Source: Agrobacterium sp. RAC06
GTDB taxonomy: Bacteria; Pseudomonadota; Alphaproteobacteria; Rhizobiales; Rhizobiaceae
DNA: 64,000 nt
Direction: 5' to 3'
NCBI RefSeq assembly: GCF_001713475.1
Contig: NZ_CP016499.1
Coordinates: 3,783,501 to 3,847,500 of the forward strand
The position numbers and the translations under genes were made by a program. Below are positions 43,006 to 54,226 of this stretch, piece after piece. Each line of letters starts with the position of its first letter. Position 1 is the first letter of the stretch. The notes under the pieces are model-generated. The model was given only the letters and a program-made list of their open reading frames with translations, was not told the DNA's origin and searched no databases.

Positions 43006-43910
43006 GCTGCATCCGCTCCGTTCGGTCGCTGGTTTCCAATGGCCTCGTCCAGCCACCGCACGACGTCGGCGGGCCGGCATTCATGCAGAAGGTGTCCTCC
43101 CGTGTCGGTCAGCACGAGCCGGCTCCCAGGAGCCTGTCGCGCTGCGTGACTGGAGTTTTCGATCGGTACCATGGGGTCGTCCTTGGCGGCAATCAGCGTC
43201 ATTGGGAAGGGCAGGCGCTGCAAGGTGGCGTCGAAACGGGACAGGTCCCAGGCGGCCATCATGCCGAGCGCGCCTCGAACATGGGCGGGGGAGGCCAGCA
43301 GCATGCGGTAGAGTGCGCGCCCTTCCTCATCGATCGGTGAGCCGGTGGCGGTCAGCAGATTGCCGCCGAGCGGCGTCACCCGTGACATCAGGGAAAACAT
43401 CGAGGCGGAAAAGGGGTTGGCGAAGAGCGCCTTGGCCAGCGGCGAAAACAGTGCGTTGCCACGTATCGGCAGGTAGGCGCCGTTGATGCCGATGACATGG
43501 CGCGGTACGGCGGAGGCCTTGCTGGCCGCCAGTGTGACGGCGATGGCCGCACCGGCCGAATGTCCGAGAATGACGGCTGGGCAGCGATCCAGTCGAGAGA
43601 CCAGTTCCGTCAATGCCCGCACCATCCCGGGAAGTGAGAGGTCTGTTGGTCCGCGCGGACGGGTGAAGCCGTGGCCGGGAAGGTCGGGCGCCACGACGCG
43701 AAAGCGCGCGCTGAGTAGCGGCAACAGATGCCGCCAGGAATGGGAGGATGCACCCGTCCCGTGCAGCAGCAGGATCATCGGTGCGGTGTCCGGCCCCGCA
43801 ATCTGCACATGCCAGTCACAGGCATTGGTCTTCACGAACTGGCTTGCGCTGCGGTTCGGCCAGTTGCGGCCGTCCGTTTCCCAGTTCAGTCGATCGCGCC
43901 CGAGTGTCAT
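43002..43910 (-). CDS. bchO: BchO, alpha/beta hydrolase of the Mg-chelatase operon
   Basis: BchO is an alpha/beta hydrolase found with bchI and bchD; its exact role in bacteriochlorophyll synthesis is not settled. The 302-residue protein has the oxyanion block LLLHGTGASSHSW (about 47-59), the nucleophile elbow GHSAGAAIAV with Ser, and the C-terminal TDTGGHLLHECRP with the catalytic His. AAKDDPMVPIEN carries the likely acid. It overlaps bchD and crtI by ATGA on both sides. Confidence 0.92.
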   Translation of the reverse strand: MTLGRDRLNWETDGRNWPNRSASQFVKTNACDWHVQIAGPDTAPMILLLHGTGASSHSWRHLLPLLSARFRVVAPDLPGHGFTRPRGPTDLSLPGMVRALTELVSRLDRCPAVILGHSAGAAIAVTLAASKASAVPRHVIGINGAYLPIRGNALFSPLAKALFANPFSASMFSLMSRVTPLGGNLLTATGSPIDEEGRALYRMLLASPAHVRGALGMMAAWDLSRFDATLQRLPFPMTLIAAKDDPMVPIENSSHAARQAPGSRLVLTDTGGHLLHECRPADVVRWLDEAIGNQRPNGADAA

Positions 43911-45742
43911 ACACGCGCCTCCTGCATCGAACGGTCCACGAGCTGCGACACATGACCGGCATCGGCTTTTCGCAAGATGTGCAAGTCGGCGCCGAGCATG
44001 CTCGCAAGAGTGGTCACGCTTTCGCGCGGGCGGCGTGCAATATCGATGCAGATTGTCTTCAAGTCCCTGGATTTGCAGTTTCGGGCAAGACGCGAGAGTT
44101 CTTCGGCGGCCAGGGCCCGATCAGGGGTGCCATCGAGGGCGATGTTGCCGCTCCCATCGGTCAGCAGGACAAGCACAGGGCTGCTGCCGCGTCGCTCGAC
44201 GGAGAGCGCGAGCTCGAGGCCGGCTTTAAGCCCCGCGGCAAGTGGCGTTGGCCCGCCGCCGGGAAGAGCAGCGAGTTGGCGTTTCGCGGCGGTGAGCGAC
44301 CGGGTCGGTGGCAGAAGCAGCTCGGCGCTTGTGCCCCTGAAGGCGATCAAGGCCACTTCGTCGCGGCGGACATAACATCGCGCCAGCAGCTGTTCGATCG
44401 CGCCCTTGGTTTCGCCTAGGCGCTCCAGTGCGGTGGAACCCGAGGCGTCGACGACAAAGATTGCCGTCGAGGGGGCTGCATGGCGCAAACGCAGATACCG
44501 GAAGTCATCGCGGCTGACATAGGCGCGCGGCGCCGTGGCTCCTGACGATGGACGAGGGTTCGCCACACTCAGAGCCTGACGTTGGGCCGCGCGGATACGC
44601 TGAAAGGGCGCTGCTGCGCGCAGGGTCGCGATGATGTCGGGCCGGGCCTCCGGATGGGGCGGCGCTAGCCCAATGCCGAAAGGCCGACCCCGCCGGGTAT
44701 TCTTGTGCAGGTCACCCGACTTACCCGACCCGCCCGCATTGCGGCTTGGACGCTGGGCGATGGTGAGCCAGGGATCTGCCGAGAGCGCACCTGCCTTGAT
44801 GGCCGCCAGCATTTCCGTCAGCGCGTCGAGCTGTGTCGGCTTGTCGGAATTGCTGTCTTGATCCTGATCGGCCGGGTCCGTGGGAGCCGAGGGGGCAACC
44901 GGTTCTTCGAGCTGTCCGGGAGTAGCATCTGTCGATTGATCGTCCGGCTGCTCGGCTGGCGCTTCAGCCTGAGGCGCCAGTCGCAGACCGAGGCACAGGC
45001 GAAGGGTTGTCAGCGCGTCGCGCTCCTCAACTGCCGTACGGTCCTCGCGACACGCCAGAAGTCGTGCCGTGCGTGCGAGATGCGCCAATATGCGGGTCGA
45101 GCTATGGCCTGATATCGCCGAGATGGTGGCGAGGCCCTTCAGCAGCCGATCGTCGATCGTGACATCCTGCCAGGTGGCGACCGGGGTCCGCAACCGGGCT
45201 GGCTCTGTCTCTGGGCTGCTCACATGATGCCAGCCGATGCCGTCGAGATCGATGCGCAGCGCGAGGCGATCGGCAAGTCCGCCGGAAAGCGGGGCTTCAT
45301 CATCAAGGGATTCATCGAGGGCGACCAGCAGAAAGCTGCTCTCTGCAGGTTGATCCATCGCGCGGGCGACCATGGCTGCGAGCGATGGGTCGAGGCGCTC
45401 TGCCATGGGAACCATCAGTCCGCCGCCTTCGGCCCGAGCCAGAAGCCCCTGTTGCCGGACGAGGCTTCCTGTCGCAGCGGTTGCCGCGAGGTCGACGCCG
45501 CCTGAGAGGTTGGCCGCAGATGTACCGGGTGGCAGGCGGACAAATCCGATATTGAGGCGTTCCTGCAGGAGGGAAATGACGTGATCGCGTACGCCACCCG
45601 ACCGGGCCCTGAGCCAGACGCCGCCGAGGCTTGAGCCTCCCAGGCCAAGTAGCTCGATCGCCAGCTGCGCATCCGCCCAGAGTTCCGCGCCCCTGTCATC
45701 AAGGGCTTTCTCATAGGCGTCGTGGGGGCCGAGTTCAGCCAT
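43907..45742 (-). CDS. bchD: Magnesium chelatase subunit D
   Basis: BchD forms the AAA+ platform with BchI for Mg insertion by BchH. The 611-residue protein has an N-terminal degenerate AAA domain without a good Walker A, an acidic Pro-rich linker (about 285-335, with DPADQDQDSNSD), and a C-terminal von Willebrand/integrin-like domain with the MIDAS motif VVDASGSTALERLGETKG. The start at 45742 lies within the end of bchI (8-base overlap). Confidence 0.95.
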   Translation of the reverse strand: MAELGPHDAYEKALDDRGAELWADAQLAIELLGLGGSSLGGVWLRARSGGVRDHVISLLQERLNIGFVRLPPGTSAANLSGGVDLAATAATGSLVRQQGLLARAEGGGLMVPMAERLDPSLAAMVARAMDQPAESSFLLVALDESLDDEAPLSGGLADRLALRIDLDGIGWHHVSSPETEPARLRTPVATWQDVTIDDRLLKGLATISAISGHSSTRILAHLARTARLLACREDRTAVEERDALTTLRLCLGLRLAPQAEAPAEQPDDQSTDATPGQLEEPVAPSAPTDPADQDQDSNSDKPTQLDALTEMLAAIKAGALSADPWLTIAQRPSRNAGGSGKSGDLHKNTRRGRPFGIGLAPPHPEARPDIIATLRAAAPFQRIRAAQRQALSVANPRPSSGATAPRAYVSRDDFRYLRLRHAAPSTAIFVVDASGSTALERLGETKGAIEQLLARCYVRRDEVALIAFRGTSAELLLPPTRSLTAAKRQLAALPGGGPTPLAAGLKAGLELALSVERRGSSPVLVLLTDGSGNIALDGTPDRALAAEELSRLARNCKSRDLKTICIDIARRPRESVTTLASMLGADLHILRKADAGHVSQLVDRSMQEARV

Positions 45743-46784
45743 GGGCGTGACGGTCTTTGCCGGTGTCGTCGATCGACGCCAGGGCGCGCTCGATGCGGGG
45801 TGCAGAACCGGCATCGTCGAGCGGGTCACGGCGCAGACGGTGGCAAAGCACCATGGGTGCGATATCGGCTACATCATCCCATGTGACCTGAAGACGCGCG
45901 GAGAGCGCTGCGGCAGCCCGGCTGGCGCGCATCAGGGTCAGCTCGCCGCGCATGCCGTCGATCCCGAGACGCAAACAGAGTTGCGACATGCGCCTGACCA
46001 CATGATCAGGGATCTCCACCTGACGGAGAATTTTTCGCGCGGCGATCACGCGGCGACCGACTGCGGCGTCGCGCTTGGCCCAGAGCTTAACGAAACCGCG
46101 CGGGTCCGTCTCGTAGGTGTCACGGCGACGGATCACCTCGATGCGTTGGTCGAGATCGTCGATGGTGCGGACGTCGACGGAAAGACCGAAGCGATCGAGC
46201 AATTGCGGTCTGAGATCTCCTTCTTCCGGATTGCCGCTGCCGACGAGGACGAAACGGGCGGCGTGGCGGATGCTCAGGCCTTCGCGCTCGACGACATTGA
46301 CGCCAGAGGCTGCCGCATCGAGGAGGAGGTCGACCAGATGGTCCTCCAGCAGGTTTATCTCATCGATGTAGAGGAAGCCGCGGTTGGCGGCGGCCAGGAG
46401 CCCGGGCTCGAAGTGCTTCTCCCCGGCGACCAGGGCCTTTTCAATGTCGAGCGAGCCGCAGACCCGATCTTCCGTCGCGCCCAGAGGAAGATCGATCATT
46501 GGTGCGCGATGCTTCACTATAGCAGGTGGCTTCAGGCCGCTTGGGGGATTGCAGACGGTGCAGGCGGATTGCGGCTCTGCCGGGAGGCAGTTGTAGCGGC
46601 AACCGTCGCGCGTTTCGATCGGTGGCAGCAGCTCCGTCAGGGCGCGGACTGCCGTGGATTTTCCCGTGCCGCGATCGCCGAAGATCAGCACGCCGCCGAG
46701 CAGAGGCTCGACGGCCGCCATCAAGAGGGCCTTCTTCATGTCCTCCTGGGCGACGATGGCGGCGAATGGGAATGGTTGGGCCAT
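45735..46784 (-). CDS. bchI: Magnesium chelatase subunit I
   Basis: BchI is the active AAA+ ATPase of Mg-chelatase. The 349-residue protein shows Walker A GDRGTGKSTAVRAL (about 37-50), Walker B GFLYIDEINLLEDH, the sensor block RFVLVGSGNPEEGDLRPQLLDRFGL, and the four-Cys-like segment CRYNCLPAEPQSACTVC typical of the family. It heads bchI-bchD-bchO-crtI-crtB. The upstream GAGGCGGG serves as ribosome binding site, and a PpsR palindrome ends 20 bases before the ATG. Confidence 0.97.
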   Translation of the reverse strand: MAQPFPFAAIVAQEDMKKALLMAAVEPLLGGVLIFGDRGTGKSTAVRALTELLPPIETRDGCRYNCLPAEPQSACTVCNPPSGLKPPAIVKHRAPMIDLPLGATEDRVCGSLDIEKALVAGEKHFEPGLLAAANRGFLYIDEINLLEDHLVDLLLDAAASGVNVVEREGLSIRHAARFVLVGSGNPEEGDLRPQLLDRFGLSVDVRTIDDLDQRIEVIRRRDTYETDPRGFVKLWAKRDAAVGRRVIAARKILRQVEIPDHVVRRMSQLCLRLGIDGMRGELTLMRASRAAAALSARLQVTWDDVADIAPMVLCHRLRRDPLDDAGSAPRIERALASIDDTGKDRHAHG

Positions 46785-46804
46785 GGGTCCCGCCTCAGCT
46801 TGAG

Positions 46805-46822
46805 TGTAAAATTTAGTTTACA
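46805..46822. promoter_or_regulatory. PpsR operator upstream of bchI
   Basis: A perfect TGT-N12-ACA palindrome with symmetric TGTAAA/TTTACA arms, 20 bases upstream of the bchI ATG. Its closeness means the promoter lies at or upstream of it. Binding is inferred from the consensus. Confidence 0.7.
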
Positions 46823-46871
46823 CTTTTTAATGTCGCTTTGAAGGGGGTGTGCTGAGAATCTTCTGTCCAAA

Positions 46872-46901
46872 TAAAAATGGCCGCGCTTGCCGCGCGGCCA
46901 T
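46872..46901 (-). terminator. Rho-independent terminator of the RND efflux operon
   Basis: A perfect 10-bp G+C-rich stem (ATGGCCGCGC at 46877-46886 with its complement at 46892-46901, loop of 5) is followed on the minus strand by a T-run (ATTTTTAT). It lies 20 bases after the RND gene stop and separates it from the bchI control region. Confidence 0.8.
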
Positions 46902-46921
46902 ATGTCCTCAGGTCAGTCCTT

Positions 46922-50163
<3,242 letters not shown>

Positions 50164-50167
<4 letters not shown>

Positions 50168-51141
50168 TCTGTCACCACGATATCGCCGGCCGCGAGGCCT
50201 GAGAGTATTTCGACCTGTGTCACTCCGCCGATCTCCAGGGTTTCGCCAGCGACCACGGCGCGCTCGACGACCTGATCGTTTTCACGCACGGCGACGAAGT
50301 TGACGCCTGACCTGTTCGACAGGGAGGCTGCCGGCACCACGAGTGCCCGGCGTTTGCCGATCGGCAGTTCCACCAAAACCCTTGCCGCGACGAAATCGGT
50401 ATCGAGTCCGTCTACCTCGACATCGGCTGTCACCCGGCCACCTTCGATCTGCGGATAGATCTTCACGAGTTCGCCTTCGAGCGTCGTGCCGCTCGCTTCG
50501 ATGCGGATCGGCGCCCCCTGTGTCAGGTCCTGTGCATGACGCTCGGGGATCGCGAGCCGCAGGAAGAAGCCGCCGCCGGCGATGGTCGCAATCGTCTCGC
50601 CTGCCATGACGACGGAATCGCTGGTCACGGGAACGGCGATGATACGCCCTTCAGAGGGGGCCAGCACTGCGCCTTCCGACGCCTGCTGGACTAGAACGGA
50701 GCGCTGGGCTTCTGCCTGGCGTACCTGGTTGGTCATGACGTCCAGCTGGGTCTTCAACTGATCGAGGCGCTGGGTGCTGGTAGCGCCACTGCGCACCAGC
50801 CGGTCAGCACGATCCAGTTCGACCTGAGCATCCCGCAGAGAAGCGTTCAGGCCCTGAAGCTGGGCATCGACGGCCTTGATCTGGAAGTCGATCTTGTCGT
50901 CCTTCACCTCGGCGATCACATCGCCAGCCTTGACGATGTCGCCTTCGGTGACATTCAGCTGGACGAGGGTGCCGCCCAGCCTTGCTCGGGCCAGTACGCT
51001 GTTGCGTGGCTGGATCTGGCCGTAGACCGCCTTCATCTCTGTGATGTCGACGGCTTCGAGTTTGAGATCAGCGGCATGGCTGACGGTCAGTCCCATGGCT
51101 GTCGCAGCCGCAAACAGGGCGATGAAGGCGGATTTCGGCAT
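50164..51141 (-). CDS. RND efflux periplasmic adaptor (HlyD/MFP family)
   Basis: The membrane-fusion partner of the RND permease, 325 residues. A signal peptide (MPKSAFIALFAAATAMGLTVSHA) is followed by a biotinyl/lipoyl-like hairpin (LVQLNVTEGDIVKAGDVIAEVKD), a coiled-coil hairpin with ALRDAQVELDRADRLV and LKTQLDVMTNQVRQAEAQRS, the second lipoyl half with EGRIIAVPVTSDSVVMAGETI, and a beta-barrel. It starts 10 bases after the DUF2892 gene. No lipobox is seen. Confidence 0.9.
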
Positions 51142-51151
51142 GACTTGTTCC

Positions 51152-51352
51152 TTAGAATGCTGTGCCGGGGCGAAGCCCCAGCTTGCGGAAAATCGTGGCC
51201 GCCGGGCAGAAGCCGGTGAAGGCCGACTGTATCATGTTCACGCCGATAAAAGCGGTGAACCAGACGAAACCTGGATGCACGAAGTATGTCAGCAGGAGGG
51301 AAAGCAGGATCATGAACCCTGCAAAGACGAGAACGGCGCGATCGATCGACAT
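51152..51352 (-). CDS. DUF2892 (YgaP-type inner membrane) protein
   Basis: A 66-residue protein with two membrane helices (RAVLVFAGFMILLSLLLTYF and the GFVWFTAFIGVNMIQSAFTGF segment) and the DUF2892 signature TGFCPAATIFRKLG. Such domains form the membrane part of the YgaP rhodanese and occur in BigR-regulated sulfur detoxification operons. The ATG at 51352 follows AAGGAGAAAAAC. It leads the operon DUF2892-adaptor-RND, behind a promoter with a palindromic operator. Confidence 0.88.
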   Translation of the reverse strand: MSIDRAVLVFAGFMILLSLLLTYFVHPGFVWFTAFIGVNMIQSAFTGFCPAATIFRKLGLRPGTAF

Positions 51353-51377
51353 GTTTTTCTCCTTAAGATACATATCT

Positions 51378-51413
51378 ACGATGATACGTATATATTAGAT
51401 AAGCTTGTGTCAA
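51378..51413 (-). promoter_or_regulatory. Promoter of the DUF2892-RND operon with ArsR/BigR-type operator
   Basis: On the minus strand TTGACA (51408-51413) is followed by 17 bases and TACGTA (51385-51390). The -10 is embedded in the 8-base palindrome ATACGTAT, within GATACGTATATATTAG on the plus strand. Nearly the same sequence (GATACGAATATATATG) lies at the start of the repressor gene. A repressor bound here would block the -10. Confidence 0.5.
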
Positions 51414-51414
51414 G

Positions 51415-51439
51415 CCGTCATCCGCAGAATGGATGACGG
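51415..51439 (-). terminator. Hairpin after the BigR-like gene
   Basis: A perfect 9-bp inverted repeat (CCGTCATCC, loop of 7) begins 15 bases after the repressor stop. No T-run follows on the minus strand, so it may be a weak or factor-dependent terminator, or mRNA-stabilising. Confidence 0.4.
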
Positions 51440-51453
51440 TGTCGGCTGCCGCG

Positions 51454-51771
51454 TCAGGCGGCGCAGTCGGATGTTTTGCAGAAGCTGTCGTATAGAGTGC
51501 CGATGATGGCGCGCGCCGGTTCGCTCTCGATCCGGTACCAGATGGTCTGACCGTCACGCCGTCCCATGATGATCTTTTCCCGGCGCAACAACGCCAGATG
51601 CTGCGACACGGTGCTGTCGCGGATCCCTAGGAATTCGGCAAGCTGACCGACGGAATGCTCGCCGTCGGCAAGGCGGCAGAGGATCAGCAGTCGATATCGA
51701 TTGGATAGCGACTTGAGGAGTTCGCTGGCCATATCGGCACCAGCCTTCATCTGTTCAGGATCAATCTTCAT
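51454..51771 (-). CDS. ArsR family repressor, BigR/SqrR-like persulfide sensor
   Basis: A 105-residue winged-helix repressor. The DNA-binding part is HSVGQLAEFLGIRDSTVSQH with the wing EKIIMGRRDGQTIWYRIES. Cysteines are C32 (LLILCRLAD), C98 (DSFCKT) and C103. The C32-C98 spacing of 66 residues equals that of the paired redox cysteines known in BigR (42/108) and SqrR (41/107), which form a polysulfide link when sensing persulfides; metal-sensing ArsR motifs are absent. The ATG at 51771 has no ribosome binding site and follows TATATT by seven bases, so the mRNA may be leaderless. It probably represses itself, the RND operon and the divergent gene. Confidence 0.85.
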   Translation of the reverse strand: MKIDPEQMKAGADMASELLKSLSNRYRLLILCRLADGEHSVGQLAEFLGIRDSTVSQHLALLRREKIIMGRRDGQTIWYRIESEPARAIIGTLYDSFCKTSDCAA

Positions 51772-51806
51772 AGATACGAATATATATGAGAAATCGGCAC
51801 TGGCAA
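51771..51806 (-). promoter_or_regulatory. Promoter/operator of the BigR-like gene
   Basis: TTGCCA (51801-51806), 16 bases, then TATATT (51779-51784) and seven bases to the ATG at 51771. GATACGAATATATATG on the plus strand here matches the element in the RND promoter at 11 of the first 12 positions, pointing to a shared operator. Confidence 0.5.
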
Positions 51807-51809
51807 GTG

Positions 51810-51839
51810 TTGACACCTACGACAGATCTTAAATATATA
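51810..51839 (+). promoter_or_regulatory. Promoter of the TIGR01244-type gene
   Basis: TTGACA (51810-51815), 18 bases and TATATA (51834-51839), reading toward the gene at 51899. The A/T-rich -10 region (AAATATATAA) resembles the other two promoters of the group. The leader carries AAGGAG before the ATG. Confidence 0.5.
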
Positions 51840-51898
51840 AAAAACGTTATGTGTAAAGCGGCGACTTCGGTGGGCAGCCGTCTCAAGAAGGAGTTCTC

Positions 51899-52234
51899 AT
51901 GAGCATTCGCAGCATCGATCCAAGTTTCCATGTCACCGGACAGATCAAGCCGCAGGAGCTGCAAGCGATTGCCGAACTCGGCTTCAAGGCCATCGTCTGC
52001 ATGCGGCCGGACAAAGAAGGCTTCTTTCAGCCGGCCTTTGACGAAATTGCAAATTCAGCCCGTGAGGTCGGGCTCGACGCGCATTATCTTCCGGTAGTCC
52101 CGGGCTCCATATCCTTTGATCAGGCGCGCGAGCTGAAAGCGATCATCAGCCGGCAGTCGGGACCGATCCTCGCTTATTGCGCATCCGGCCAGCGATGTGC
52201 CGCAGCCTATGATCTTGCCAAACGCGTTCCCTGA
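51899..52234 (+). CDS. TIGR01244 family sulfur transferase / phosphatase-like protein
   Basis: A 111-residue protein of the DSP/PTP-like family (DUF442), which forms the N-terminal domain of Blh in BigR operons and is implicated in sulfide or persulfide handling. It begins MSIRSIDPSFHVTGQIKPQE, has FKAIVCMRPDKEG and the active-site loop LAYCASGQRCAAAY with a Cys-X4-Arg P-loop. It is divergent from the BigR-like gene and starts after AAGGAG. Unlike full Blh it lacks the metallo-beta-lactamase domain. Rhodanese-type and phosphatase-type activity cannot be told apart from sequence alone. Confidence 0.85.
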   Translation: MSIRSIDPSFHVTGQIKPQELQAIAELGFKAIVCMRPDKEGFFQPAFDEIANSAREVGLDAHYLPVVPGSISFDQARELKAIISRQSGPILAYCASGQRCAAAYDLAKRVP

Positions 52235-52331
52235 AGCGGAGCGATGCGTCCCATGGTGCCTTCAGATCTTCGTTGATTAGGGCTGACTACTAAAATTACC
52301 AATCGACGGCATCGGTGAATTGCCGTCCTAT

Positions 52332-52356
52332 GCGCAACTCTGATCTGGAGTTGTGC
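52332..52356 (+). other. Hairpin enclosing the ribosome binding site of the tandem-HTH gene
   Basis: GCGCAACTC (52332-52340) pairs with GAGTTGTGC (52348-52356) over nine positions with one G-U wobble and a 7-base loop. The GGAG ribosome binding site (52347-52350) lies in the loop edge and right arm, and the ATG follows three bases after the stem. The folded form should limit translation. Confidence 0.45.
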
Positions 52357-52358
52357 CC

Positions 52359-53246
52359 ATGGATCAATTGCGTGCCAAACTTGATCGGGACCGATTGGTC
52401 GTCCATCCCGGTGTCGAGAAGCATCTCGGGGAACCCGTGTGGCAATTGGCGAGCGGCTATCTTGGCCATTCCGGCTTCGACAGGGCTGTGCTCGCCTATT
52501 GCCGCAGCATGGTGGAAGCCAATGCCTTCCGCTGGCCAGCCAACAAGATCTTCGCGCAGAAGATGCGCTACATCACCTGCTATATGCTGATCGGGCTGTC
52601 GGCACGTTTCGAGGAGGGCACGGGCCCTGCGCCGACCATGACCCTGCTGCAGACGTTGGTGCCCGGCAGCGCTCGCCAGGTCAGCGATCTCATTTCGGGG
52701 CTGCGGGCCGGTGGCTATGTCGTGGCAGAACAGAATGCGCGAGACCGGCGAGAAATCAGGTTGCGTCCAACGCCGCCCCTCGTCATGGAGATCGCCCGCT
52801 CCCCTCTTGCCTTCATTGCCGCGTCCGCAATGCTTGAAGGCCATTCGCTTCGGGAGGTCCTGGACGCCGATGTGTCGCTGGTCTACCGCCTGATCGGCCG
52901 ATCGACCATTGCCTTCCAGTCGATGGATGTCCTGTTCACGCCCTTCGAGACGGTCGTCGACTTTACCGGTCGCGACAGCGGATATCTCATTCTTTGTGCA
53001 GTCATGGGTGCCCACCTGGCCGGCGCGCTGGGTGAAGACTGGCCGCTTGCGCTCACCTATGATGCATTGTCGCAGCGGTTTCAGGTGTCTCGCCAGCACG
53101 TTGGAAATGTACTGGCGATCGCGACGACGCAGGGGAGACTCAGCATTCACGGTGGTCGGATCGGCGCGGTCGAGCCCTCGCTGCTGCAAGAATTTTCCTG
53201 GTGGAGTGCCGGACAGATGGCGCATTTCACCATGCTCGCCCGATGA
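52359..53246 (+). CDS. Probable transcriptional regulator with two winged-helix-like domains
   Basis: A 295-residue soluble protein I cannot place in a named family. The N-terminal half has a MarR-like pattern (TMTLLQTLVPGSARQVSDLI then GLRAGGYVVAEQNARDRREIRLRPT, helix-turn-helix plus a charged wing). The C-terminal half has a Crp-like HTH (LTYDALSQRFQVSRQHVGNV) followed by a basic wing (TQGRLSIHGGRIG). The middle is helical. The ATG at 52359 follows GGAG; the GTG at 52353 would add two residues. It stands alone between the sulfur locus and cheW. Confidence 0.7.
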   Translation: MDQLRAKLDRDRLVVHPGVEKHLGEPVWQLASGYLGHSGFDRAVLAYCRSMVEANAFRWPANKIFAQKMRYITCYMLIGLSARFEEGTGPAPTMTLLQTLVPGSARQVSDLISGLRAGGYVVAEQNARDRREIRLRPTPPLVMEIARSPLAFIAASAMLEGHSLREVLDADVSLVYRLIGRSTIAFQSMDVLFTPFETVVDFTGRDSGYLILCAVMGAHLAGALGEDWPLALTYDALSQRFQVSRQHVGNVLAIATTQGRLSIHGGRIGAVEPSLLQEFSWWSAGQMAHFTMLAR

Positions 53247-53423
53247 CGGCCATGTCCGTGGCATCAGTTGCGGATTCTCCTGATTGATTTAGATATTCTT
53301 TAATTACTGGTGGGCTAAATTGATTTGGAGTGCAGGGCAGGCCTCTGCCGCCGGGATCCCCGGTGAACCAATATCGTGACACGGTGCCAGCCGACGTAGG
53401 CTTGCAGCAGGAGGAAATCGCAG

Positions 53424-53894
53424 ATGAATACGACGTCGAACACCGCCGATGCCCTCGAAATCATCGCCTTTCGGCTTCATCAACAGGAGTTCTGCGTCAA
53501 GACGACATCGATCCGCGAAATCCGCGGTTGGGCTCCGGTTACGCCCATCCCGCACTCGCCCTATGAAGTTCTCGGCGTCATGAACCTTCGCGGAACGGTC
53601 ATCCCGATCGTCGATCTCGCCGTGAAGCTCGGCATGCCGGCCGCCCAGGCGACGGAGCGCAGTGCCGTGGTCGTCACCGAAGTCAACGGCATGACCGTCG
53701 GTCTGCTGGTCGACGGCGTCTCCGACATTCTGACCGTGTCTGGCAGCACGCTGCAGCCTCTTCCTGCTGCGACCGGTCCAAGTGCAGCCTTCTCCGATGG
53801 CATCATCGCCCATGACAAGAGCATGATCTGCTTCCTCAGCCTCGAGCGCATGTTCGGCGATGACGACCCGTCCGCCTGGGGCATGGCAGCCTGA
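53424..53894 (+). CDS. cheW: Chemotaxis coupling protein CheW
   Basis: CheW links chemoreceptors to the CheA kinase. The 156-residue protein has the single CheW domain: LEIIAFRLHQQEFCVKTTSI at the start, ISREIRG-type loop EIRGWAPVTPIPHSPYEVLG, the conserved NLRGTVIPIVDL, and VGLLVDGVSDILTV. No other che genes are nearby, so it is an orphan copy. A G+C-rich hairpin follows its stop. Confidence 0.94.
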   Translation: MNTTSNTADALEIIAFRLHQQEFCVKTTSIREIRGWAPVTPIPHSPYEVLGVMNLRGTVIPIVDLAVKLGMPAAQATERSAVVVTEVNGMTVGLLVDGVSDILTVSGSTLQPLPAATGPSAAFSDGIIAHDKSMICFLSLERMFGDDDPSAWGMAA

Positions 53895-53903
53895 AATAAC
53901 TCC

Positions 53904-53919
53904 GGGGGCGTAAGCCCCC
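53904..53919 (+). terminator. Terminator hairpin after cheW
   Basis: GGGGGC and GCCCCC flank a 4-base loop (GTAA) nine bases after the cheW stop; TTAAGTCTT follows. The T-run is poor, but the location fits a terminator. Confidence 0.55.
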
Positions 53920-54226
53920 TTAAGTCTTCCGGCCGACGCTGACTGACCATCACACTTTGCTTGCGATTCTGCCCGAAAGCGGCGTCGCTTGGGCGCGGCC
54001 CCTGGTGGAGCTGCGACTTCATCAAGTGTTAGGGGCCAGCTCTGATAGCGAACAGCTTCCGAAATTCCCATGTTTGTAGCAGGATGTCGCCGGTCGAGCG
54101 CCGAGGTGACGCCGTGTCTGCATAATCGGACAAAAGCCCTTCTGGGCTACCTGGGCGAAGGCCTTGCCGGCACGCATGGACGCGAGTGGCCTCAGGGCCG
54201 CCGGTTGTGTTTTAGATGCGCGCCCT
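53920..54226. other. Intergenic stretch between cheW and the ParA-like gene
   Basis: About 300 bases without a convincing gene. Open frames here run through into the ParA-like gene on the wrong strand and have no ribosome binding site or recognisable protein. I see no repeat or promoter in it. Confidence 0.5.
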
